A stretch of 64,000 bases of DNA from Sulfuricurvum sp. (lineage in GTDB: Bacteria; Campylobacterota; Campylobacteria; Campylobacterales; Sulfurimonadaceae), in assembly GCF_023229695.1 (NCBI RefSeq), contig NZ_JALNYS010000017.1, positions 6,754 to 70,753 on the forward strand, given 5' to 3'. Both the position numbers and the translations under genes were made by a program. The notes under the pieces were generated by a model. That model had not been told where the DNA came from and searched no databases. It was given only the letters and a program-made list of their open reading frames with translations. Positions 8,945 to 16,323 of this stretch are shown here, piece after piece. Numbering within the stretch: position 1 is the first letter of the stretch; every line of letters begins with the position of its first letter.

Positions 8945-10022
8945 TATGAATTTTGTTCAAAAGAGCAATTTATTCTCGTTTAACGCTACCCGCTGTCTGC
9001 GCAATGAGTACTACCACAATGATTGCCGTCTATGCATCGATTTGTGTCCCAAAGGGGCTTTTCATATCGTTCGTAACAAACTGACACTGTTTGATAATGA
9101 GTGTGTCGAATGTGCCGGTTGTATCGGTACCTGTCCGACTGAAGCGTTGGAAATTGAGAATTTCGACCCGAATCAATTTGCCGCATCGTTTGCTCAGCAA
9201 AACAATAGTGCGATATCGTGTAAGGTTTCTACCCCGTGTCTCGGGGTATTTGACAGCGAACATATGCTGGTGATGGTATTGCGGGGTAAAGAGGCGATTA
9301 CGTGCGATCTGAGTCATTGTGCCGGATGCGTATTGAATGAAAACGGCAAGCTGGAAACGAAAATCCGGGCCACAATCGATGGTGCTAATGGGTTTTTAGA
9401 GACGATCGGTTTTGAAAATCGGGTGGGAACGATCGATGTCAAAGAGGAACAGTCGGATCGGCGCGCACTTTTTCGCAAAGGGATCGAAAAAGCAAAAGTG
9501 GCCATAGCCGAAGGGAATAGCGTCCTTCAGCCGATGACCTCCGCGCATCACGCTTTACCCGATATGCGGATGCCGTTAAAACGCATTTTGCTTAAAAATT
9601 CGCTCAAAGAACATGTCGGTGAGATGAAAAAGACGATTTTAGAGGGGGAAAGTTCCCTCTTTTTTAATAAACAAATCGATTTTAATGCGTGTACCAACTG
9701 CGGGGAATGTACCCAGTTTTGCCCGACCGATGCCCTTTTCCCGACATCGGATAAGCAGGGGATCTATTTTTCGCAAGGGAAATGTATCGGATGCGGTATT
9801 TGTGAAGCCATTTGCAAGCCTAAAGCCATTAGCGCTAAAGAGGGGATCGATTTGGTCAGTATCGCCTATGAGCGTTCAGAACAGCTGGTCCATTACGATA
9901 TGGTGATGTGTCATGAGTGCCGATGCCCGTTTCCCTACAAAGGGGGAGATCCGATTTGCGACCGATGTTCCAGTTTTGTAACGAACCATGCCAATATGTT
10001 TACGCTCGCGCGGGATATGTAA
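8937..10022 (+). CDS. cytoplasmic polyferredoxin with C-terminal zinc-ribbon-like Cys motif
   Basis: The start at 8937 is preferred because GGAGG lies 5 nt before it; an ATG at 8922 is in frame but has no such site. The 361-residue protein has four ferredoxin motifs in two pairs: CRLCIDLC and CVECAGCIGTC near the N terminus, then CTNCGECTQFC and CIGCGICEAIC near residues 245-290. Between them lie extra cysteines (CKVSTPC, CDLSHCAGC). The tail CHECRCPF...CDRC resembles a zinc ribbon. No signal or membrane segment is present. As last gene of the Mo-enzyme operon it may supply electrons or aid cluster maturation, like NapF; the role is inferred. Confidence 0.8.
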   Translation: MGNMNFVQKSNLFSFNATRCLRNEYYHNDCRLCIDLCPKGAFHIVRNKLTLFDNECVECAGCIGTCPTEALEIENFDPNQFAASFAQQNNSAISCKVSTPCLGVFDSEHMLVMVLRGKEAITCDLSHCAGCVLNENGKLETKIRATIDGANGFLETIGFENRVGTIDVKEEQSDRRALFRKGIEKAKVAIAEGNSVLQPMTSAHHALPDMRMPLKRILLKNSLKEHVGEMKKTILEGESSLFFNKQIDFNACTNCGECTQFCPTDALFPTSDKQGIYFSQGKCIGCGICEAICKPKAISAKEGIDLVSIAYERSEQLVHYDMVMCHECRCPFPYKGGDPICDRCSSFVTNHANMFTLARDM

Positions 10023-10146
10023 GTACCCCGTTTGAACTCTCCGAGGAGCGAAAAAAATGCGGCGTTGCCGAATCTTGATTTTTCATTACGCCATTTTATG
10101 ATAAAATATTTAAAAGTGCAAAAATATTGAATGAAAGGATAGCAAA

Positions 10147-10371
10147 ATGAATGCTAATTTTGTTCTCGATAGTAACGAATTAAACTATGCGTTTATTGAT
10201 AAACTCCGGGAAATGTTCAAAAATAAACGGATAGAATTATCCATCACGGAGATGGATGAGACAGAATATTTATCCGCTTCAAAAGTGAATAAAGAACTCC
10301 TTTTGGAGTCGATGTCCAATATTCAAAATAACCAAAATTTACATACGGCAGACCCGAAACTTTTTGGATGA
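10147..10371 (+). CDS. antitoxin of a YoeB-type toxin-antitoxin pair
   Basis: A 74-residue acidic protein that overlaps the downstream YoeB-like toxin gene by 4 nt (ATGA). An AAAGGATAGCAAA site precedes the ATG. The N terminus (VLDSNELNYAFIDKLREMF) has a helix pattern rather than the classical YefM/Phd motif, so the antitoxin class is uncertain. Size, order and coupling are typical of type II systems, in which the antitoxin neutralises the toxin and represses the operon. Confidence 0.7.
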   Translation: MNANFVLDSNELNYAFIDKLREMFKNKRIELSITEMDETEYLSASKVNKELLLESMSNIQNNQNLHTADPKLFG

Positions 10372-10631
10372 AGCAGGTTGTTTTTGAAGGTCGCGCCTTT
10401 AATGATTTTAACGAATGGGCTGTAAACGATAAAAAAGTCTATCAAAAAATTATAGCGCTTATCAAAGATATTGACCGTAATCCATTTGTAGGTATCGGCA
10501 AACCTGAAGCGTTAAAGCATGATTTTGCCGGATATTGGTCGAGACGGATCACCGACGAACATCGGTTAGTCTATAAAATAACTGAAACCGCCATCGCCAT
10601 CGTTTCATGTAAATATCATTATGAAAAATAA
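10368..10631 (+). CDS. yoeB: YoeB/Txe-family mRNA interferase toxin
   Basis: An 87-residue RelE-superfamily toxin. GIGKPEALKHDFAGYWSRRITDEHRLVYK and the C-terminal CKYHY closely follow the YoeB signature, including the glutamate, arginine and terminal histidine/tyrosine expected in the catalytic site. Such toxins cut mRNA in the ribosomal A site. It is coupled to the antitoxin by a 4-nt overlap and looks intact. Confidence 0.85.
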   Translation: MKQVVFEGRAFNDFNEWAVNDKKVYQKIIALIKDIDRNPFVGIGKPEALKHDFAGYWSRRITDEHRLVYKITETAIAIVSCKYHYEK

Positions 10632-10747
10632 TCATCAAATAGAGATTTCAATCTTAAATTTTCAATCGTTCCCTCCTTCACAGTCTCGGAGAGTGGGAAC
10701 AAGAGAAACAAGTCAACAAGAATGTGAGTAAAAAAGGCCGATGAAGG

Positions 10748-11797
10748 CTATTTTTTATCCATTGCCTCTTTGGCCCCTTTGATTGCCCCCTCCATCGCCG
10801 ATTTGGCGACACTCCAAGCGCGTACACCCATCGCTTTTGCCTCTTGGGCCGATTTTGAATTGAGGAGCTTTTCTCGTTGATCGGAAACCCCTTTGGTCAA
10901 TTGGGACAATCGGTTTCGAAGCAGATCAACGGTCTCTTTGGAGAGGGCGGTAATCTCTTCTGAGTCGAAGCGGATGTCGCGGCTGATCTTTTCGAGCATC
11001 TGGATCATCGTTGCGGAGTTGTTTTTCAAAAGGGAGTGGAGCACCTGCGTCATGAGGGTTTCGATCTGTGACAGCTCCTCCTGAATGGTTTTGTATTCGT
11101 CACGATAAAGGGCTTTGACTTCGTCGGGGAGGTACAGAAGGTACTGACGGAATTTTTCGATCGATTTGATCAATGCCGTACGGATACCCAGCAGGGTTCC
11201 GCGTAAAATCGTCTCTGCCTGATTCGGGGTCGCTTCGGCAACGTTGATGGCGCTTTGGAGGATGCTGGCAAGGATACGGCGAATCCGTATCGCATTGAGT
11301 ACGCTTGCGTTGAGCGACTGGAAGGTGATCTCTTTGATGATTTCATGAAGGGTATCTTCGATATCGGACCCTTTTTCGAGGGTCGTGATAATCGCCGATT
11401 CAACCATCTCTTGGAGGAGGTCAAGGAGGTCGATGGACTGAAGCTTGATCTGGTGGAGTTTTTCCAAGACGGCGGGATCATCCCCGATTGTTTTTTCGAG
11501 CGTATTGAACAAAGAGTATTTAACGTGCTGGACTTCATCGCTTTTACGGGCGATCTGACGCTCTAAGCGCTCTTTCTGGGCAAGAAGATCTTCGATCGTA
11601 TCGTGAAGTGTTACCGTCTCCTCTTCGAGGATGGCGGCAGTGAGGACGTGCATCTCGGGAAGGGTGAGCTCTTTGGGCTCTATGGACCAATCGTTTCGAA
11701 TCGATCCCATAATCGATTCAACTTTGGACTCCATTGAAGCGTCCGGGAGAGATTTATACCTTGTTTTTATATCGCGTTTAAATGTTTCGAGATTCAT
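10748..11797 (-). CDS. hypothetical long helical protein
   Basis: A 349-residue protein starting at ATG 11797 (MNLETFKRD), chosen over the in-frame ATG at 11824 because AAAGGAG lies 5 nt before it. Almost entirely helical with heptad-like stretches (residues about 70-110 and 220-320), no signal peptide and no cysteines. The C terminus (ARSVAKSAMEGAIKGAKEAMDKK-like) is amphipathic and rich in alanine and glycine, and could associate with membranes. No family with known function is recognised. It stands alone between the toxin and DUF493/moaC. Confidence 0.75.
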   Translation of the reverse strand: MNLETFKRDIKTRYKSLPDASMESKVESIMGSIRNDWSIEPKELTLPEMHVLTAAILEEETVTLHDTIEDLLAQKERLERQIARKSDEVQHVKYSLFNTLEKTIGDDPAVLEKLHQIKLQSIDLLDLLQEMVESAIITTLEKGSDIEDTLHEIIKEITFQSLNASVLNAIRIRRILASILQSAINVAEATPNQAETILRGTLLGIRTALIKSIEKFRQYLLYLPDEVKALYRDEYKTIQEELSQIETLMTQVLHSLLKNNSATMIQMLEKISRDIRFDSEEITALSKETVDLLRNRLSQLTKGVSDQREKLLNSKSAQEAKAMGVRAWSVAKSAMEGAIKGAKEAMDKK

Positions 11798-11894
11798 AAT
11801 CGCTCCTTTTATGATATGCGTCATCGGAATACATCCCGATCAGCTACGCTAACACTACGTTTCTTCGGCCGTAAATCCGGTGCGATAGTGCACT

Positions 11895-12164
11895 TTATAA
11901 AACCATTTTAATGTGTTGATGCGCTTTGAGTGTTTCAAAAAAATAGGTTCGTTCGTCCTCATTATGCACCAACAGTTCTAAGTTCATGCTGATGTACTTG
12001 CCGCCCCGGCTCAATTTGGAGGGTTCAAGTGAATAGTTCCGTTCGCAGAAAATCTCCATAGCCGCGATTTCGATGCCGGCACGTTCGTATCCGACGACTT
12101 TATAGCACCAGGTGCACGGATAGGTTAATTCAAGCTTTTGCGTCGTTTCGTTGATAATTACCAC
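11895..12164 (-). CDS. DUF493 (YbeD-like) protein
   Basis: An 89-residue protein. The best start is GTG 12164, four bases after a GGGGGG run, giving VVIINETTQKLELTYPCTWC; this start lies inside the moaC gene, with a 35-nt overlap. The pattern LxYPCxxxYKVVGYER...S.GGKYISMNLEL matches the ACT-like DUF493/YbeD family, which has been linked to regulation of lipoate attachment but has no general known function. Co-transcribed with moaC. Confidence 0.75.
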   Translation of the reverse strand: MVIINETTQKLELTYPCTWCYKVVGYERAGIEIAAMEIFCERNYSLEPSKLSRGGKYISMNLELLVHNEDERTYFFETLKAHQHIKMVL

Positions 12165-12615
12165 TTTTCCCCCCTTCTTTGGTTTCCAGTTGAATGGGCC
12201 CGATGACCATCCCTTTGTCGATCGCTTTGAGCATGTCATAGATGGTGAGCAATCCGATACTGGTTCCGGTGAGCGCTTCCATCTCTACTCCCGTTTGAGC
12301 GCTGAGTTTGGCCGTAACGGTAAGGCGAAAACCCGGAAGATCCGGCAGCTCTTCAACATCGCAATGGACGCCGCTGAGGTTAAGCGGATGACACATCGGA
12401 ATCAGGTCGCTTGTTTTTTTGGTCCCCATGATGGCTGCGATAACGGCGGTTTGAAGTACCGGACCTTTTTTGGCGGTTTGGTGGATGACGGCATTAAAAG
12501 CATCCTGACTCATCGTGATCAACCCGCTGGCGACGGCAATTCGGGAGGTGGTAGTTTTGTCGGAGACATCGACCATTTTAGGGCGGTCTTGTTCATCTAA
12601 ATGGGTTAAGTTCAT
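12130..12615 (-). CDS. moaC: cyclic pyranopterin monophosphate synthase MoaC
   Basis: A 161-residue protein matching MoaC throughout: MVDVSDKTTTSRIAVASG near the start, the conserved MCHPL motif, VEMEALTGTSIGLLTIYDMLKA and the C-terminal lysine-rich KEGGKSG. MoaC performs the second half of the first step of molybdopterin synthesis, making cyclic pyranopterin monophosphate. It lies about 2 kb from the Mo-enzyme operon that needs this cofactor. The C-terminal coding region overlaps the start of the DUF493 gene. Confidence 0.95.
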   Translation of the reverse strand: MNLTHLDEQDRPKMVDVSDKTTTSRIAVASGLITMSQDAFNAVIHQTAKKGPVLQTAVIAAIMGTKKTSDLIPMCHPLNLSGVHCDVEELPDLPGFRLTVTAKLSAQTGVEMEALTGTSIGLLTIYDMLKAIDKGMVIGPIQLETKEGGKSGNYQRNDAKA

Positions 12616-12720
12616 CGTACCTACTCTTTTATTCTGTTTTCCTAATTATAGCAAGAGGGGGTAAATTGTTGAATGATTAAAAAATAATCATAAGCATGAT
12701 TAAAACTTGGTTATAGTTTT

Positions 12721-12775
12721 GCCATGAGATTCGGGTCGTGCTGAAGATGGCATCTAAATCCCGAATCCTCATGGC
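12721..12775. other. long imperfect inverted repeat in a divergent gap
   Basis: GCCATGAGATTCGGG (12721-12735) pairs with CCCGAATCCTCATGGC (12760-12775) apart from one extra C, enclosing 24 nt. A second possible stem, CTCCG/CGGAG, follows at about 12796-12820. The sequence lies between moaC and the divergent membrane-sensor gene and has no reading frame. It could be a small RNA or a 5' leader element of the downstream gene; no known riboswitch class was recognised. Confidence 0.4.
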
Positions 12776-12875
12776 ACCTTAACCTTTCAAAGCTTCCCTC
12801 CGCATGTGTAACCGTGACGGAGACGGAAAACGGGTAATCCACAAAAGAATAATACGATTTATAAAAAAGGGGAAA

Positions 12876-13760
12876 ATGATGCAAAATTTGGTTAAAAGTT
12901 ATAATGCCAATGCCCCATTGATTCAAAAATTTATTTTGACGACACTGGGTAATGTCAATCTAAAAATACTCAATACATCACTGATCGAGAGGCTCTATAA
13001 AACATTTCCGAGTCTTGAGCTGCTCTATAAGAGCGATGAGGGGTTCGTCCAAAACTCTTCGAATATTTATTATGATAGAGAAGATGCACACCATATCGGG
13101 GTGGATCGGAGTTATCTGATCGATGAGGTCGCTATCCAGAAAGGGTATTTTATCAGTGAGCCCTACATTTCAACGGCGACGGGATATCTGTGTATCACCG
13201 TGGTGTATGCGGTAGGGGAAGAGTACCTCTTTTTGGATTTTAGGCTCCGAAAACTGCTGGAGCGGTTTGATTTGATCGAAAAGGATGATGTGTTTAAGCG
13301 GGTTAACCGTTCTTCGTATGCAATCATCGGAGGAGGGCTTCTCTTTTTCGGTCTGTTCGTCGTACTGTACGGATTTTATACTTTTGGGGGATACGTATTC
13401 GGGAGCGATGAACTGACGATCGATGCGGTGTTTAAACCCATTATCGCACTGACGCTCGGCCTTGCGGTCTATGATTTGGGAAAAACCATATTTGAACAAG
13501 AGGTACTTCCGAAAACGCAACATGTCAGCGATGTGTTTAATGCGAAAACCTTGATCAATTTTTCGGCATCCATTATTATCGCGTTGCTGATCGAGGCATT
13601 GCTTGTGGTCTTTAAGATCTCGATACACAACTACAAAGATTTACCCTACGCTTCGGCATTGATCGGGGCATTGGCCTTTTTATTGTTGGTATTTGCCATT
13701 TTTATTTATCTTGTTCGCAAAAGCGAGAAAGAGCCTCTTGATATTCGTGCGGATGATTGA
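12876..13760 (+). CDS. PDC-sensor-like protein with four C-terminal membrane helices
   Basis: A 294-residue protein starting at ATG 12876, after AAAAAGGGGAAA. The N-terminal 150 residues resemble a PDC/Cache sensor fold: a YDREDAHHIGVDRSYLIDE stretch, then ISEPYIST.TGYLCITVVYAV and LFLDFRL. Four hydrophobic helices follow (about residues 150-175, 190-210, 225-250, 260-285). No kinase, cyclase or chemoreceptor output domain is present, so the signal output is unclear. Its 3' end overlaps the convergent mobA gene by 59 nt. Confidence 0.65.
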   Translation: MMQNLVKSYNANAPLIQKFILTTLGNVNLKILNTSLIERLYKTFPSLELLYKSDEGFVQNSSNIYYDREDAHHIGVDRSYLIDEVAIQKGYFISEPYISTATGYLCITVVYAVGEEYLFLDFRLRKLLERFDLIEKDDVFKRVNRSSYAIIGGGLLFFGLFVVLYGFYTFGGYVFGSDELTIDAVFKPIIALTLGLAVYDLGKTIFEQEVLPKTQHVSDVFNAKTLINFSASIIIALLIEALLVVFKISIHNYKDLPYASALIGALAFLLLVFAIFIYLVRKSEKEPLDIRADD

Positions 13761-14286
13761 GGTTGGCAAACACCTCTTCCTCCTCAAATTCGACGTATTC
13801 GGTTTGGTGCGAAGCGAGTAATTTGCCTAAACGGTGATCCCCTTCGCGCAGCATTCTCTCAAACTCTTCCAGCAATGATCGATGATAGATACCGCATAAG
13901 GGATGCGACCCTTCCGCCGTTTTCGCGATGACGGCATCCAATCCTTCTTCATCCGCATCCATCAACCGTTGAAATACCCCTTTATCGATAAAAGGGGTAT
14001 CGACGCTCAGGACCATTATCCTATCGTCTCTGATAGAGGCAAAGGCGCTTACAAAACCTGCCGTAGGGGCAAAATCAACATTGGCCGGATCGAGGATAAA
14101 CTCGGCGGAAAAATCAAATTTGTCGGCGGTTTTGGTTGAGATCGCGACACGGGAGAAGAGTTTTGCAAGACGGGTGTGCTGGTATTGGGCAAGGGTGGGA
14201 AATCCTCCGAACGGCAAGAGGGATTTATCCTCCCCCATTCGGGAACTTTTTCCCCCGGCGAAGAGGATGCAGGGGATGGCAAACAT
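13702..14286 (-). CDS. mobA: molybdenum cofactor guanylyltransferase MobA
   Basis: A 194-residue nucleotidyltransferase with the MobA signature LFAGGKSSRMGEDKSLLPFGG at the N terminus, the metal-binding LSVDTPFI region and LNHPHEY near the C terminus. MobA attaches GMP to molybdopterin to form the MGD cofactor used by DMSO-reductase-family enzymes such as the one at 2.6 kb. The start shares one base with the stop of the DUF2780 gene (TAATG). The last 59 nt are antisense to the end of the membrane-sensor gene. Confidence 0.93.
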   Translation of the reverse strand: MFAIPCILFAGGKSSRMGEDKSLLPFGGFPTLAQYQHTRLAKLFSRVAISTKTADKFDFSAEFILDPANVDFAPTAGFVSAFASIRDDRIMVLSVDTPFIDKGVFQRLMDADEEGLDAVIAKTAEGSHPLCGIYHRSLLEEFERMLREGDHRLGKLLASHQTEYVEFEEEEVFANLNHPHEYQEALSRFCEQDK

Positions 14287-14753
14287 TACTGGGCAAACAC
14301 GGTTGAAAGGATTTTGTCCATTCCCGGAGCCGCGCCGCTTTGGAGATAGTCCAATACCAACGGCGTGAATTTGGTGATCATTGAAGCATCCATCCCGAGC
14401 ATCGAGAATTGCGATTCGGTATTTCCAAGGGCAAGCATCCCCTTCGGAGCAGCAGCAAGGAGAGTTTTGACCTGAGGAACCTGCTTGGTCAGCGTGGCGA
14501 AATCGGCGGGTTTCATTTTCCCTTTGGCGTCGTTGAGTACGGCTGCCGTCCCTCCGATGGCTTGAGTCGGGGTGACGCCCAGAGTCGTGGTGATGTTTTT
14601 GATCAGGGGATTGGAAACCAGCACATTGTCGGCAACCGGAGCAACGGCAGTGGCTACGGGAGCGACACTCTGCATCAAAGAACCGAAATCAAATGCGCTT
14701 GCTGTTTGTAAAGAACCGAATAAAAGTAAAGTTGCGAGAGTAATTGAACGCAT
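14286..14753 (-). CDS. DUF2780 secreted protein
   Basis: A 155-residue protein with a Sec signal (MRSITLATLLLFGSLQTASAF). The mature part (GVTPTQAIGGTAAVLNDAKGKM ... LGMDASMITKFTPLVLDYL) fits DUF2780, a family of small secreted helical proteins of unknown function. ATG 14753 is chosen because GGAG lies 6 nt before it. It is coupled to mobA by a TAATG overlap, though no functional link to cofactor synthesis is evident. Confidence 0.75.
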   Translation of the reverse strand: MRSITLATLLLFGSLQTASAFDFGSLMQSVAPVATAVAPVADNVLVSNPLIKNITTTLGVTPTQAIGGTAAVLNDAKGKMKPADFATLTKQVPQVKTLLAAAPKGMLALGNTESQFSMLGMDASMITKFTPLVLDYLQSGAAPGMDKILSTVFAQ

Positions 14754-15022
14754 GGTAACTCCAAATATTAGATTCAAAAGTATAGCTGATCTGAAATATA
14801 ACGGTTATTATATTTTGAGGCTAGTGTACTGTGAGAATGTTGATGTATAGCAGTAATTTGAGACAATCCGACTGAGATTTAATCGTAAAAATAAGTTAAT
14901 TTTAGTTTTTTTATACTAAAATACTGCCATGTATTTAAAGGAAATAAAGGTATCAATCTCAGGAAAAATTCAGGTAAGCTTCCTTAATATTTCGATATGT
15001 CTAAGTTTTTAGGAATATAGTT

Positions 15023-16012
15023 ATGAAAACCATCGATATCCATACTCATCTCCTCAGCAGTGACGTTGCATTCCAACGCTCGTATGACAAAATAGCATTG
15101 CGCTTTTTTGCTAAAAAGTTCGGTATGGACCACAAAGCGCTCGCGCGTGATCCGTATGGCGAATACACCCGTGCTCTGGTAGAATCAGTCAGAAACTCTC
15201 AGCATGTTGATAAAATTGTCCTTTTCGGTGTCGATGATCTGGTCGATGATGTGGGGAATAGTCTTCACAAAGACATCACCGTCTGTGCGACCAATGAAGA
15301 CGTAGCGGCGTTGTACCGAGGGAATGAGGATGTTATCATCCCCTTTTTCTCCATCAACCCAAAACGCCCCGATGCCCTCGATCTCATCGACCGTTACGCC
15401 GATGCGGGATTTGCGGGGGCAAAGTTTTTGCAAAACTACTGGGGAGTCGATACCCGCGAAGCGCGTTACCGTCCCTATTTTGACAAACTGGCACAGCGTG
15501 GTCTACCGTTGATCGTCCATGTGGGGAGTGAGAGCAGTGTGCACTCTTTTAAATCGTGCGAGAGTATCGAGATGCTCGATCAGCCTTTGGAGGCAGGAGT
15601 TCAGGTGATCTGCGCCCACATGGCACTCACCTATGAGCCGCGCCAAATATTTAAAGCCCTCTCCAAAAATCCGAAACATTTTAACGACGAGTATTACCTC
15701 CTCATCGATATGCTCAAGCGCTATCCCAATCTCTACGCCGACATCAGCGCCCTCCTCACCCCCGTGAGAGCAAAAGTGCTCCGACATTTGAGCATACAGA
15801 GCGACATCCATCACAAGCTCCTCTTCGGCACCGATTTCCCCGTCCCCTTTAGCACGATGCTCAATAGTTACGATCTACCGTATCGCAAACGCTTTGCCCT
15901 CTCGCGCGAAGCGAACCCGTTTGACCGCTATGCCAAAGCGATTTTAGAATATTTCCCAGCAAGCAGTCCCATCTATACCAACTACACCAAACTATTAGGA
16001 ACAGCCGCATGA
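15023..16012 (+). CDS. amidohydrolase family metal-dependent hydrolase
   Basis: A 329-residue TIM-barrel hydrolase of the amidohydrolase-2 type (COG2159-like). Metal-ligand positions are visible: DIHTHL at residues 5-10, a histidine in LIVHVGSES, another in CAHMAL and an aspartate in LLFGTDFPVPFS. The substrate is unknown; relatives include decarboxylases and hydrolases. It overlaps the ArsR gene by 4 nt, and the ArsR, aas-like and lplT-like genes follow in one coupled operon. Confidence 0.8.
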   Translation: MKTIDIHTHLLSSDVAFQRSYDKIALRFFAKKFGMDHKALARDPYGEYTRALVESVRNSQHVDKIVLFGVDDLVDDVGNSLHKDITVCATNEDVAALYRGNEDVIIPFFSINPKRPDALDLIDRYADAGFAGAKFLQNYWGVDTREARYRPYFDKLAQRGLPLIVHVGSESSVHSFKSCESIEMLDQPLEAGVQVICAHMALTYEPRQIFKALSKNPKHFNDEYYLLIDMLKRYPNLYADISALLTPVRAKVLRHLSIQSDIHHKLLFGTDFPVPFSTMLNSYDLPYRKRFALSREANPFDRYAKAILEYFPASSPIYTNYTKLLGTAA

Positions 16013-16323
16013 AAACCAATTACACCGACGTTCTTCCACCCGAGTGGAAACCGATGTCCGATATTTTTACCGCGTTGGGGGATGAACACCGTCAGCGGAT
16101 GCTGATGCTGTTTGAACCGAACGAGCGGCTCACGGCGGGGCAGATTTCCGATGCCTCGACACTGGCGCGTACTACCGTCTCTCACCATCTCAAAATCCTC
16201 CGTCAGGCCGAAGTGCTCTTGAGCGAGAAAAAAGGGAAAGAGGTGTGGTTTTGGATCAACAAGCCGTTATTGGAGCAGACCTTTGGCAATGTTCTGAATT
16301 ATTTAAAAGGAAACGTTCAATGA
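16009..16323 (+). CDS. ArsR-family winged-helix regulator
   Basis: A 104-residue protein with the ArsR winged-helix pattern: FTALGDEHRQRMLMLF, then TAGQISDASTLARTTVSHHLKILRQAEVLLSEKKGKEVWFWIN. It has no cysteines, so the metal-sensing CxC site of classical ArsR/SmtB proteins is absent and a non-metal ligand is likely. ATGA overlaps join it to the amidohydrolase before it and the acyltransferase after it, suggesting local control of this lipid operon. Confidence 0.88.
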   Translation: MKTNYTDVLPPEWKPMSDIFTALGDEHRQRMLMLFEPNERLTAGQISDASTLARTTVSHHLKILRQAEVLLSEKKGKEVWFWINKPLLEQTFGNVLNYLKGNVQ

